From Setaria digitata (lineage: Eukaryota; Nematoda; Chromadorea; Rhabditida; Setariidae), in the NCBI GenBank assembly GCA_003640385.1, contig RCAB01000332.1, forward strand, positions 1 through 64,000: a stretch of 64,000 nt of DNA. Direction: 5' to 3'. Of this stretch, positions 50,001-63,109 are shown piece after piece; positions within the stretch are counted from its first letter, which is position 1; every line of letters starts with the position of its first letter. The notes below the pieces were generated by a model. It was not told the DNA's origin. It saw nothing but the letters and a program-made list of their open reading frames with translations, and made no database searches. The translations under genes were made by a program, and so were the position numbers.

Positions 50001-53000
50001 AAGAACTGGAAAAAAGTCCAAGTAAGAGAAAAAGTTTGACTGTGAAACGAAAGAATGGAAATAAGTCAAGTAAAGGTTCGAGAAGTGCCAGTGAATTGAA
50101 GAAAAAGAAGCTGAAGAAAATAAATAGAAAAGATGGCAAAAACCGCAGCGATTCTGAAAAGTTATCGGGAAAAATTAGAAAGAAATTGGAAAGAGAAGGA
50201 AGTAAATCCGCAGAAGAATCGAAAACCGCCAGTGAATCAGAAAAAAAACCAGCAAATAAAAGAGGCAAAAGTGGAACAAGAAAAAAAGGGAAGCATTCTG
50301 AAGTCCGCTATGAATCCAGAACGAGAAGAGGAAAAAAGAAAATCAGAAAAAGTATCAGTGAAAAAAGCAAAATAAGAAAGCATAAAGTAAAGAAATTGAA
50401 TGGCGAAGCTATTCCGGAAAGAAGGAAAGATTTTCCGTACAAAGATGAACGAACTGAAATTTGTGCCAAAGAAACTGAAGTTAATGGACAGAACGGAATT
50501 AGTGAAAAACTGAAACGCGTAGATGCAATTTTAGCATCAAGAAGTGGAAAAGAAAAAAGACTAAAATCTGATGAGAAACTGAGAATCAAGAGGTGTAAAA
50601 CAAAAGCATCAGAATCTCATGGCAAGAAAATTAAGCTGTCAGAAAACCTGAAACATAGAGGTAGTGAAAAAACAGTAGCAACTGCATCTTCAAACTCTAT
50701 CAGTTCATTGGCTTCCTCGCAGATGCCAACTGCTCTGTCGATAACGAATTTTCAGACTGTGACAGAATCTTATGCAGCAAAATCAGATATAAATAAAGCG
50801 GTAAAAAGAAATGAAATATCTAATGATACTACTGATGGCGAGGAAAAAAAAGTGGAAGAAGGTCGAACAATGGTGACTATGAAAAAACCAAGACAGGTAT
50901 TGAAAGAAGTGATAGACGTTAGCGCTAGGAAGGATGACGTGAGAATACAAAAAGATCTCACGTTACGAGTGGTACCTGAAAAAGATAGAAAATACGTAGA
51001 TGACCGGAAAATAATGCATGTTGAAGCATTTATTCAGAAAAAGGGTAAAATATACGATATGACAACAACACCAGAAAGAATCCGAAGTGGAACAAGTAAA
51101 ACTGAGGAATCAAACAGTGATGTGGGTCAGGGGACAGATGTTACCTCAACATTTCAATCAGATACGCCGAAAGGCATGGAACAGTCGATGAGAACATCGG
51201 TTACAAGTAGTGAAATGGATTCGGAAGGAAGAAACAGTTCAAATCTAGAACAGAAGTACAGTTCTAATCTAGATCAGACCACTGCAGTTAGTACTGAAGA
51301 ATCACATTCTGCAACTAGTTCAGCAGAATTAGAAAGATCAAAAGAGCCGACTAAAATTAAGGAGGATGTAGCGAATGACAGTGGCTCAATGAATACGGTC
51401 TCTTCATCGATGAAGGAACAACTGAATGTGTTATCAGCAACTGATAATAGAAGTTCAAAAATTAGCATCGAAAATATTACATCTTCAGGAGAATTTCAGA
51501 AAAAATTAAATACGGATGAGAAGATTACTAAGAGTTTAACAAGTGATAAGCAGAATGCTAAGACTGATGATGAGTGTGGTAGAGAAACAAATTTAGAGGA
51601 GAGAAATAAACAATATTATGAAAACGAAATGAAAAACGACAAATTAAACGACAGGTAATTAGCAAAATTTGAAGGAAAAAAGAACATGTTCAAAGTACTC
51701 AAAAATAAAAAACATTATAAATTGAATTCAAAGATGTCAGAAAAATAAAATTAATAATAATGATAATGAAAAATAATTGATGACTAAGTTGTTAATGAGG
51801 CATAAAATTAGCATAAATTAGATTTTATTTTGTTTTTTTTCTTTCAGGATCTCTCACGAAAGTTTGCCAAAGGAAAGTGAATTTCAACAGGTACAATAAA
51901 CCTTACTCTATCTTACTTTTCGAGAGTTCTTGATTTTGTCTGAGCTCTTAAAGATTAGACTCATTAAATTGTGTTTAGAAAACACTTCGCTTCAAAGTAT
52001 TCAGGAGCTGGAATCTACAGGAGATAGCATCAAAACGACATCAACCACTTCACCTACTGAAATAAAGTAAAATGTTTACTGTAATGAATTTTTTTTAGTA
52101 TTTCATTTCCCTTTCCCAAAACGGTCTAAAACTTTTAATTAATAGCTTTTTAGCGGTGCTTTGTAATTATTCTTTAAAGATAATGCGGATGTTTTCGTAG
52201 CTGACGCACGTTGAAGAATCAGTAATGGATTTGCTTTGAAATGTCTTAAATGAAAGTTGAAATTTCTCATTCAAATTTAATTTTTATTTTTCGTTTGTTT
52301 TGCTAAATAAGTTCGAATCAATTTTAGCTCTTCACACTTTGGAAGTTCGATAAATTTTCAGTGTTGAAGCAAACAAGGATGAGCGAAAGGATCGTTCGTA
52401 TCTTGATGGTCTAGTAGAAATTCGAACAATTCTCGAGATTTATGGCATCGATGAAGAAAAGAAAGTATGCATGGACTAATTTATGAATGAATCATTTTCT
52501 GATCACAAAAAAAAAGAAAAGAAAAACTGCTTTAAAAAATTCAAGAAGTGGAATTTGTGAGTACAGATATTAATAAATGATTTTTTTATCAGTAGTCTGA
52601 TAATTTCAGAAAGCANATACTGCTTTAAATTCAAGAAGTGGATTTTGTGAGTACAGATATTAATAAATGATTTTTTTATCAGTAGTCTGATAATTTCAGA
52701 AAGCATTTGATAAATTACTAGATGAAGATACACCGATGAATGATAAAGAAATTGCTCAGAGTTTGAGGAAAGCAGTTTGCGACTTGCCAATAAATAAAGA
52801 ACTTCTTGAAAAAGTTTTCATTTATTTATTTTTTTAGTCTTTTCCAAAAATTCATAGCAATCCGTTAATTCACTTTCTGTCGTCACATTTGAATTCATAA
52901 TTAATCTATTCACATACTAGTATTATTAGCAATCAAATGGATGGAAAATAAATAATTGGAACTGATCACTTTCTACCAAAAGTTTTTGAAATGAAAAATA

Positions 53001-53197
53001 AAAGAAACGAAAATGAAAATATTATTTATATTTAGGTACTCAAAAAGATGAGACAAAATGGTTTGCTCGGAAGAAAGGAGGAGAAGATATTGCAGAAGAA
53101 TTTGGTACCAGAAGCGGTAAATGAAAGTGTCACAATTGCGCTACTTGCGCAAGTGCTGCAACGACAGAAACTCAAAAAACCAATGAGCTATCGTTAA
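47090..53197 (+). CDS. large Lys/Ser/Glu-rich protein, family unrecognised
   Basis: Supported exons are 48914-49324, 49773-51654, 51848-51890, 52005-52066, 52362-52464, 52700-52813, 53036-53197. All are in phase. Two likely 5' exons, 47090-47153 (MSDGFRKFPYDLVHKCLFFD) and 48329-48391 (ITNGFEKYNSTLRKEELIKR), also join in phase, giving about 967 residues. Residues from about 45 to 570 are highly basic and Ser/Lys-rich, with many nuclear-localisation-like clusters (KKHKKKHRK, KKRKKHKRTR, RTRRGKKKIRKS). The next part is Ser/Thr/Glu-rich and acidic. The last 120 or so residues look folded and helical (SYLDGLVEIRTILEIYGID, KEIAQSLRKAVCDLPINKEL, VTIALLAQVLQRQKLKK). There is no signal peptide, membrane span or known domain. 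A nuclear or nucleolar protein is likely from composition alone. The 5' exons are the weakest part. A duplicated assembly segment overlaps intron 7 and its acceptor. Confidence 0.65.
52526..52705. repeat. ~88-base near-identical direct repeat flanking a single N, duplicating a splice acceptor
   Basis: Copy 1 is 52526-52615, N is 52616 and copy 2 is 52619-52705. Both copies include TAATTTCAG followed by AAAGCA, so the acceptor and first bases of the 52700 exon appear twice. Only the second copy leads into the whole exon. Small A-run length differences separate the copies. Confidence 0.85.
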
Positions 53198-54267
53198 TTG
53201 ATTTTGTCAGTGTCTAATAAACTTATCTATTGATTATATTATCAATTAATAAAAACTTATCGTTATCTTGTTAATAATCATTGCTGATAAACAGTTCCTA
53301 TAACTACTGATAAATATGTCTCTTTCATCGGATTTCCCGCTATGTATACATTTCTTATTTTCAATTAAATCCTTAGAATAAAGCTGACAATGATTAAAGT
53401 CCTTCCTATTAGGAGTGATAATAACTAGGATCTTCAAATCATTAACAGGTCATCGGGGTTATTCCCCCATTTACGTGACCTCAAAAAACTCTCAATGCCT
53501 TCTGTATACATATTCCGCATTACTATGCTAGAATGATTTTTTTGGATCATTGAAGTTGTTTAACTTGGAAATCTAAAAATACCTATAACTGGTACCAACA
53601 ATTCTGCAGGCTTTAGTCTTGACCATCTAGTAACGAAAAAGGTTTTCACTTTACGTACCGGCGGAGCAGTATAAGACGTGTCCTGAAATTTATTTCACGA
53701 GACTAAGTTTAGAATCTAATTTCGCTTACATCCTGAACTAGATGGAAAGAAGGAAGGGATGAAGAAGGGGAGAGAAGATAGTTTAGAAGAATAATCCTTG
53801 GAGGTCAGGCTCTGTGAAGGTTAGGAAAACTCCTTTTCGAAGGGTCTGTTTCTGTAAACATGTAATTCAGATTATTATAAAGCTTTTCTTGTCGTTATTC
53901 ATTAATGAATTGAAATGAGTTGGTGAATTCGTCTAATATAACGTACAAATCCTCTGAATCGTCTACATCGACTCATCAACTCACGTTATGATTCTGTAAT
54001 CATTTTGCTTAAGTTTTGTTCTTCATCATGATTCTGTGAATTTTCAGCCTCCTAGTTCTCCTAGTTCGTTCCTGAATTAGCTACTGAATTATCTGTTAAA
54101 TTAAGTGTTGTTGACACTGTTAGTCCTATCAGTTTTGCCTACACACTTTTTTCTTCCCTTTTTTTTCTTTTTTTTTTCTTGCAGAAATGGTAATGAATGG
54201 TGAAAGTGATCGCTTCTTCGATATTCAATTAATCAAATTTGATCAGAAACCAATTATTTGCAGGATT
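53198..54267. other. intergenic, NRDE-2 5' flank
   Basis: The 5' part holds AATAAA-like signals after the preceding gene (near 53216 and 53248). A GC-richer stretch near 53650-53700 may belong to the NRDE-2 promoter. The last 85 bases hold two acceptor-like CAGs before NRDE-2, listed separately. No other gene is supported. Confidence 0.5.
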
Positions 54268-54270
54268 ATG
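54170..54270 (+). promoter_or_regulatory. two candidate spliced-leader acceptors for NRDE-2
   Basis: TTTTTTCTTGCAG ends at 54184, two bases before an in-frame ATG at 54187. CAATTATTTGCAG ends at 54263, four bases before the ATG at 54268. Both ATGs share one frame, so trans-splicing at either site would yield proteins differing by 27 N-terminal residues. Alternatively 54190-54263 could be a small cis intron (GTAATG to TTGCAG). Confidence 0.5.
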
Positions 54271-57200
54271 TTTCCAGCATATGATCAGGATTCTCCTCGG
54301 CGTCGCACACCTTCTCCCAGTGAAGAAAGCGATTTCACCGGTCGTTTTGGCTCATTTACATCAAGATTGAAGAAAAAAGATGGCGGACGCAAAGAGGAAC
54401 GAGAATGTGAGCGTCACGAACGAAAGGCAAAAGAAAAGATGAAACGAAAGAAGGAGCTTGACCGAAATCGTTTGCTATCACAACATTCCATAAAGGTATC
54501 TGATACTTTTCCAATATGCACTTGTAATTTAGCAGATGAAGATCTAGCTGTGTAATGCTTAGAATTAATTATCTTTTCTCGCTTCCCACATCTTTCCATT
54601 CTGTGTAGCGTGTAAGCTATAGGTTAGAAATCTTTCAGTAACAGAGTAATTAAGGAAAATATTCCCTACTTATAAATTGAAGCTCTACGCTATCCTTGTA
54701 GCTCTCTTACCATGTATTATTTTCACCGTTTTGAGCAATAACTTTTCCAGAAATCTTCCATGCAAAATTATTATGTTGACTGTGGTCTGTTTATTTTTTC
54801 GACTCTTTAAGATATTTAGGATGTACGATATTTAATCTTCACTGTACTGGAACACTCGTGCATTCACATTCTAGTTTGCTTTTGAGATAACAAAGGAAAG
54901 AGAGAGTTAGGGTTACAAAAGGAAAAATTTTCCTTTTTACGTATGTCCCTCTTGTCTTTTGTTTCTGTTGTAAAATTAATTTGTATCGTTCGTTTAAATC
55001 GGACTTTCTTTTCTTTCATAAAAAAAGTAAATAAGTTAGGAGGATAAACAAGAATGAGGATAAGAAAAGAGCGCAGTGAAGATCTTCAGTTGAAGTTATG
55101 AAGTTTTTCTCCAAAGATTTAGAATCTTCAAGGATTAAAGTTGTAGTTCACTATATAGAAATTAATTGTACTGCTATTGGATTTTGCACAGAAATTTCGT
55201 ATTGCTATTGCAGATGGTTACATTTGATTCGGATGATGAAAGTGACATTGATGTACCTGTGGACTTTGTACAAAAGAAAAAGAGGAAGTACAAACATTCA
55301 TCAAAAAGGGAGAAGGGGAAGAAAAAACGACGAAGACGATCCACTTCATCATCATATTCATCGTCTTTGTTTTCATCTTCATCTTCCGATTCTTCATCTA
55401 CCGACAGCACCAGTTCATCTTCAAGCAGAAACAGATATAATGCACGACCTTCAGTTCCCCAGATTTTATGTGTTAGTTTAAAGATTGGCGCTCTTTTGTC
55501 TGAGAATTCTGAATCCAGTTTCAAAGGGTTGATAGTATGGTGAAAATTATTTGGGTATAATCTGATTTTTCCTTTTCGTCATTCCTTTAAATTGTTAATA
55601 TTACTAATGATATTTTTAAATTTTATGTGGTTTATTAAAACAGTAAAGAATTAATAGCTAATTATCAAGTTTGCCAGCGATTTGAATTTTAACTTGATTA
55701 GTTAGTAATATAAATTTTTTTGTTTAGTAGTATGTAATATTTTCAATTCTTTTCGATGGTTTAGGCAAATCAACGATGGAGCTTTATGACAGAGTTCAAC
55801 CCATCTAACGCGAAATCATTCATGGTGATGGATTTAAAAGGTGATCGCTCTAATGTGCAGTACGAATCTTTGTACAAGGGTGACGTAGCACAGTATGAAT
55901 TTTTGTTGAAAAAAGTTCTTGGTGGTGACGAAACCCATGAAAAGTAAGAATCTTTAAAGTGAATATCCTTAGAGTGCAATTTTTTATTAGACTAGTATTC
56001 ATATATTTACATTAGCAACGGAGTTTAAATATGCAGTTATACCCTTCCATTTTACTTTGTTTCTAATATGATTTGAAAACCGTTTTAAAAGTTTTTCAAA
56101 TGATTTTTTTTTGTATTGTTCATTTATTAGCAGTTTCCTAAAATTAAAATTTTCTTCGAATGGGATTTCGTTATAGTTCTAGATTTAGACTTTCTTTTAA
56201 AGGAATTTTTTCACGATTCGGTGCAGTGGATAATGTTTTCTTTATTCATTTTTTTTTTTGTTATTTATTTATTTTTTGCAGGTTTCGTTTCGGCACTTCT
56301 GAAAGGAAGGATAATTTTCACAGATACTTCAGTGATAAGGTTAGAAAGGCGTGGAAAGAAGAGCCAGAGAGATTGTGGAGAACGAAAGAGCTAAAACCTT
56401 TCACAGATTACGTCGAGTTGTCGAGATTTGCTCTTTCAGAAGATGATTTGAAAGTAATACTGTTTTCTTATATTTGTACTTTCATATGTTTTCGCATGCA
56501 TAGAAATTCAGGTAACTTTTGAAGTTTAGGATGAGGCTGGAAATTTGAGCCTTGAAAAATGTAATGCAGTCCAAGGTGGAAGATCACTTATCGAAGCAAC
56601 TCCAGAAGTAAGAAGTCGAAAATATAATGCGGATTTAGGGAAGGATCGATATAATATTGATTTGTGGCTCAAATTCTTGGCAGTTCAGGTGAAAATTCTC
56701 TTTATATCTTTCCTCCTTAAGTAATTTCAGTAGTTTATTTGTGTTTATTTTGCTTTCCGTATCACTTTGAATTTCATTGAATTCATTCTGATTTAATTAA
56801 GTTTCCTTAAGGACGAAGTGTTTCTCGCCCAAGCTAGTCTGGAAGGCCAGAAAAAGACAACGGATGGTCGGCTTACAAATCGAGAGCTCCTGGAACGAAA
56901 ATTGAGCATTTTAGACAAAGTAAAAATTTATTATTTGATACCCTACACTGTTTACCGACAGAGGTTTAATATTTTAATCTGTTGTTAAACACAATGATTT
57001 ACGCATGCATACGTTTTTAACATTTACGCATAGTTTTTTGAATGAAATCAAGAAAACAGTGGTATAGGATCCGTTTTCGTTTTTCTCTTCTGAAAATGCC
57101 ATAAAAAGATTTCCATGATATCTTATTTCTCTATTAAGTTACATCGTTTTTGTGTCAGTATAATTGAAAAATTTCATTCGATTTGCAGGCTATTTCACTT

Positions 57201-60200
57201 AATTTCAACTGTGTGAAGCTGAAATTGGAAAGGCTAAAAATTGGAATGCATTTATGGGAGGAAAGTGTTTTCAGTCGTGAAGTCAGAGATGTTAGCTTTT
57301 TTTTTTCATTTTTAGTAGAAAATTTTGTCCCATATTTCTAAACAGTTCCAGTACGCCTTTAGAACAGCATCCTTCTTTTCCGAATGCTCTTTATGACTCT
57401 AAATTTAGGTTGAGTTTAAACATGTCAACGATCCGGAAATGTGGAAAGGCATATTAGATCTATTGGAGAGTGACACGAGGCGATTCAACCTTGCGAATCA
57501 GGTTTGCGTGCGGATGATTTTAAAAAACATCAAATTATTTGAAAAATGGATAAGATTTTTCATGTCTGCTTCGTAAATGTGACAGCGCTCTCTTTATTTT
57601 AATTTCATCACTCATTTATGCTTTTATCTTCATCATTTGCATGCAGCTTGTTTAGTTTCTAGTTTTTTTTGTCCTATATCTAGTTTTTCAGTGTATGAAA
57701 ATGAAAGTATGTTTGGAAAAACTGGATGAAGTGCGTAGTGGTAAGTTACTGTCACACAAGATGCTTCCAAATACTGAACAATTTATGGCATCAGTAATCC
57801 TTCGTAAAATCCATCTTTTACTGAAATGTGGACATACTGAAAAGGTAAAAATATTGAAGTGTTTTTTTTTTTTATTTTTATAGTTTGTCATATTTCTTTG
57901 TGAAAACTTGTTTGTCAAGATTCAGAGACATTTCAAATGTTACTTGGCTTCCTTTATATTTTCATTTTTATTTTTTTATTTTCTTATAAAAAGAGTACTT
58001 TTTTGTGAGGAAGTGATTATTCAATCGTTTTTATAGTAGCACACCTTATAGGCAATTGCGACAGCTCAAGCTGTTTGTGAATTTAACTTATGCACACCGG
58101 AGTCATTTAAAAATGCGAGCCTGGAAGACAAGCGAAAACTTTTTGAGGTTTTCTGGGATAGTGGGATTGCACGTATCGGAGACGAAGGCGCAGAAGGTTC
58201 TCAAACTCAGATTCTTAATTTTTATTCCATATTTGGCTGGCACTGTTAGTATGAGGAATTTTTATCTACTTGAGTTTTTCAAATTCAGGATGGGCTAAAT
58301 CTATTGAACTGGTAAAAGAAGGGAAGGTAATAACAGATCAGTCGCTATGCGATCAGGAACAGGTGGAATATGATAAAATGGAGACGGAATTATGTAACAA
58401 AGTTGGCTCAAAAGGACTAAAATTACCTTATCGCTTGGTTTGGATCGAAGTGGAACGTTTGCGCTCACAATACCAGTGGAGACCAATTAGAGATTTAGGT
58501 GCAACGGTATGTATCATCTAATATATTCTTTTATTTCTGTAGCTGAGAGCTTTTTTTTGTGTGTGTGTTTGCATAGTAAATTATAATAATTGCAGTTAGA
58601 CGATAGAGAACGAGTAGTGGCATTTCAAGATATTGAAGACGTGTTATTTATGTTCAGTTTACCTGTTGCTACCGATCTCTTCTACAGCGTTCTAGAAGAA
58701 TTTGGAGCAGTGATATATGGTCGGGTATGCAGATGTTTGCAATAAATCTTTAGCGACCTTATTGTAAGAGACATAAGAATTTTATGAATTGCCAAGGTCT
58801 GTAGGATTAAACTAAAGTCATGTTTGACTACTAAAACCTGAATAAGATCGTATTTTTTCTTCGCAAAGTTTTTGGAAGGTATAGTTTTTTGGTAAAACCA
58901 TTATTACTAGAGAACCGGAGTGGGATGAAAATGGAGTAAAATCGTTCTTGATTTTCTTTTTAAGAGCTTTGATATGTGGTTTTTCTTTTCTCGTCTTCTA
59001 TTTCGAATTTTTATGTAACTTTGGCACTGATGAGGAATAGTATGGAGCAGAAATTGGGTTTTCATTTTAATGATAAGTTAATTGTCATTTTTTGTTCCCC
59101 AGTTTCAAAATTTTTTTTACATCTTTTTAGGACCCAACTTTTCCAGCAAATATAATGCATGAGTTTACTATTTTTCCCGATCTTTCTCTGCGACTAAAAA
59201 ATTTTGACAAGATGGTGAGCAGATTTTTCGACTTGGCTTTTAATTATATGCAAGAAGAACGAGATTTGCTACTGTCATCACAACTTCTTACGTATGTTTT
59301 TAAAATAGTACCAGCCATCAACGTTGTTTTCACATTTCCAGATTTGGCTTCGTGTTTGATGAATTGGTTTAGCCATCCTATTATTAGTTAAAATCGATTT
59401 TGAATTTTGAATTCATTTCATCTTTATGATGAACTAAAGCTTAGTAGGCATTCCGTGGCGAGTGGAAGTAAATTTAGTCGTCCCTATTAGAAGTAATCTT
59501 CTTGTGAAGACAGTTACCACCTATGAAATCTTTTCTGCAGAGTAGGTTAACTTTATGCATTTTATCTTTAATTTTACTCATCAATTTAGATATCTTATTT
59601 TCTTAAAAATGGATTGTGGACTGAACGAGAAAACGCGTTTGAAGAAATTTCGAGAAGAAGCGAAAAATTTATGCCGTAAGAACAACAATGTGAATAATGC
59701 CTCACTGATGGCAACATTTGCAGAAAAGGTCATTTTTGATGTTCAATAGAATCCTTTGGTAATTCACTTTGGAAACAACTAATTCTAAGAATCTGTTGAA
59801 CTGACTGCTTTGTTAAAACAATGAACTAAAATTAGAAAGATATCTCTGCTGAATGGTGAAATAAACATTATGGAATTGATTCATTTAGATGTATGAGTTA
59901 GGAGAGAAAGAGACGGCAAAAATTTGTGCAAATAAATTCTTCATGAAAAATTTGTGGAACGGAATTGAGGTAACGCGGATAATTCCACTACTTCGAATGG
60001 CCATTGTATGCATATCGGCAACTGATAACGAAGATGATAAACGACGTCTTATTGCTAGTTTCATATGTGAAGGAAAGCCTATGACTGATGTGGTAAGTTG
60101 ACTTTGAATTAGACTGTTTGATTGTGACTTTGAGAATTCAGATTATTTAATAAATTTGTTAATATAATAGTAAAGTCGATAATAATGCAGTGAGGCTCCA

Positions 60201-61909
60201 TAAAATGTATGAATATAGATTTGAATCTGTAATGGATAACTTGCATTATGTACCTTTTTTAAAAAATTTTGGAATTTTCTCATCTTAACTAGTATTTTAG
60301 ACAACAGACGCAAAAAAAATTGAAAAACAAGTTAATCTTCGTTTACATGGTCTTTTGACTAATAAATGTGTGGAAGAAACATGGCAAGGTTCTGCAGTTG
60401 ATCTTGCTGCATCACTGACTCTTCTTTTTGCATATTATTATGCTGATGATGGTAAACGAGTACACAGTTTGAAAAAATGTTACACAACTCTATTTGACGT
60501 CATGAAGAATCATTCACAACGCAGACTTACTGTTCGTTTTATTTTGAATTTTTTTTTTATTTGAAGACATGAAACACTGGTTTGATCTGACGACAGAAAG
60601 AAGTAATGATCACTTTGTAGATGGGAGTAATTAAAGATAGATCGATAATGGGAAAACAGATTTTAAATACAATTTCTGCACATCTCTCACATCTGTAGAG
60701 TGTTTCTTCATTATATTGTATTGTTTAATGTATTCATTTAATGAAGAACTGGGAATTGGTGTTGAAATTTTAGGCAAAATATTTAGAACTAATGCGACAA
60801 CATGTCAAAAATAATCCATTTGAACCGCAACGCTTGTTGATGGAAGCGGCATTAATGGCTTATCAGAAATTCCCGACAGAAATATCATTTTTAAAGAGTT
60901 ACATAGACTCCTGCGCTGTAGGAACGCGTGTTATACATTTGAGAAGATTCCTGGAAAATAATGTGGAAAGTATGTTTCATTTTCTAGGTATATTCATCGT
61001 GTATTGTAGATAAATATAAAATTGGTTAAAAGGAATACCAGTAGTGTAGCATTTCCAGACATATAGATTTGATGGAGCAGGCGAACAAGCAGTTCCATTT
61101 TTTATCACTTTGTGTCACATCTTTGTGTTTTCTTTCAATATTTCTTGTTCTGATGCAAAAAAAAGAAAAAAAAAAGAATTAGAGAAGCTTCATTTTTGCT
61201 TTCCTCTTTTTCTAGATTATAATCTTACTTTTTCCTTATATTGACCTCTTCTGTAATTTATTGGGTGATTAAATTACTCATTTTATTCATTTATATTAGC
61301 TAAGCAACGGTTTTGGTGCGTCTGGTTTTTGGTATGCTTTGTTGAATTTATTTGATTCCAGATGAGCGTGCAAATTATTGTCTTGCTTTCGGTTCCGTCT
61401 ACCTTGAACTATTACGACATAGAATGCTGCTTGAGACAAACGATTTCCAGTATCCCGAATTGCACCGTCTCAGAGCAGCTCTAAAAAAATCAAGTGAACG
61501 TATTTGCCACCGTGACGATACTTTTTGGCGCTTATTGCTACTTATCGAAAATGAACGAAAGGATGGTCGACGTGCGAGCGAGGTTCTTTTTTCATTTCTA
61601 AAATGAATTCAATTTGGCATTTTTCTGTAAAATTACTTTACTACTATTGAATATGAGCTAATTTCCCTCACTATATTGTTTTCAGTCATAAATTGCTTAA
61701 GTCAAATCCTTCTTTATTGAATTTATTTCACTTTTTTGAAGGTGTTTTATCTGGCATATGCTGAATGTCCATGGTCTAAATCGCTTATTATGGATTACAA
61801 AGATGTTAATGCTGGTGAACATGAAAAGTTACTAGATGCTTTAGTAGAGAAGAAGCTAAGACTCCGCTGCGAACATGAAGAAATTGCCTTATTACTACAA
61901 GGAACATAA
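54268..61909 (+). CDS. NRDE2: NRDE-2 homologue, nuclear RNA silencing / exosome-linked factor
   Basis: Nineteen exons: 54268-54495, 55214-55534, 55765-55943, 56282-56453, 56530-56688, 56812-56919, 57189-57290, 57409-57501, 57692-57844, 58052-58196, 58289-58506, 58596-58724, 59131-59291, 59590-59728, 59889-60092, 60301-60531, 60774-60969, 61362-61582, 61742-61909. All are in phase, giving 1108 residues (human NRDE2 1164). It begins MFPAYDQDSPRRRTPSPSEE. A basic block (about 97-118) and a Ser run (about 119-148) follow. YESLYKGDVAQYEF (about 216-229) resembles the MTR4-interacting segment of NRDE2. From about residue 340 come HAT/TPR-like helices (NIDLWLKFLAVQ and onward), and the end YAECPWSKSLIMDY..EEIALLLQ matches the family. 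In C. elegans NRDE-2 works with small-RNA-loaded Argonautes to silence nascent transcripts; in mammals NRDE2 binds MTR4. The start at 54268 fits the family; 54187 is possible. Confidence 0.93.
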
Positions 61910-63109
61910 GATGGAGAAAATAGGAAAGTGATTCAATTTCTTGTTTATTGCAAGTTCATTTCAGAATTTTTTTGCTTAGTATGGCATGGATTGTACTTCA
62001 TTATTAGCATTTATAATTTTATGATCTCTTGATTTATTTAACCTAATGAAACGGTTGAAATGTAAGATTCTTGTAGATAACATTTTTAAATATTAAGGCA
62101 GTGTAAAATAATTAGGATCAATCTTTTATAATATGGATGTGTTTTTTATCAAAGAGATGGGTAACTTAAAAAAAATGGTTTCTTTTTTAGTCCACTATTC
62201 ATTTGACGTTATTGTACTAGGATAGAGGGATGCTTTATTCATTCACTTTTTGTGCTTTCATGGTAAATTTCTGGTTAAATCATTCGTGTTAAATAATGTT
62301 ACTGCTCTATTTGTCGTTTGTAAATATTCTATAACATGGTTCATCATCCAGCTTTTTTTCTTTGGAATTTTTGATTAATAAGGCTTGTCAATCTCATCTC
62401 AAATTTTAGGGAAAAAAAGATAGCTTTTTTAATCAGTTTGTAATGATCACTGCTCAGTTTTGTGGCTCAGATCCTTTCTTTCTTATAGCTCTTTAAACTT
62501 ATGTTAGTCAAAGATATAGCGAAAGGAAAAAAGGAAGCTTGAACAATCTATAAATTTTGTTTATTTGATTTTGTTTTTGGTAAAAATTTGCCAATTCTGT
62601 TGGCTCAATTTGTTTTGTTTTCCGCGAAATTTTTTTCGAACATTCCTTGTGAAGTGCAATTGCTTTTTCCTATTTATTTGAATAAAAATTTCATTTCCAG
62701 TGTTATAATTTAGTGGCACCACTTCATGAGTGCTGTTTTGCCTTTGGATGCATTACAATAATGTTTTATATTCGTTTATAAATTCGAATGCATCAAGAAT
62801 ATACATATATCGAAATGTATAATAAAGTAATAATGCTGGATTAATAATAGATGTCCTCATATTCTAATGGGTCGGTCATAATCCTTGTTTAAATGATTGG
62901 AAGACAGATTGGGTGCGTTGAGTGATGCTAATTTTTAGTTGTAGCTCGTTAGTGGAATTATATTTTGAAACTTTGGAACAATCATAGTCGGTCTTTGTTT
63001 CTCATATTATGAGTATCTATTAGTAAATTTTATGCACCCGAAAAATTAACAGTGCTTAGGGATTAAAAGTTTTGGTTGAAAAATACTGGACCATTTTTAG
63101 AGTTGCAAG
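61910..63109. other. intergenic between NRDE-2 and TVP23
   Basis: 1.2 kb of AT-rich spacer holding the NRDE-2 3' UTR (AATAAA-type hexamers near 62680 and 62820) and the TVP23 upstream region. No coding region is seen. CCATTTTTAG ends at 63100, nine bases before the TVP23 ATG, and is a plausible trans-splice acceptor. Confidence 0.5.

Noticed and set aside
49870..50268. A 132-codon Phe/Leu/Ser-rich frame on the minus strand
   Set aside because: It is the antisense shadow of the Lys/Glu/Ser-rich exon (AAA/GAA codons read as TTT/TTC in reverse).
55174..55524. A 116-codon acidic frame on the minus strand
   Set aside because: It is antisense to the Ser-rich and basic exon of NRDE-2; the plus strand has correct splice sites and family similarity.
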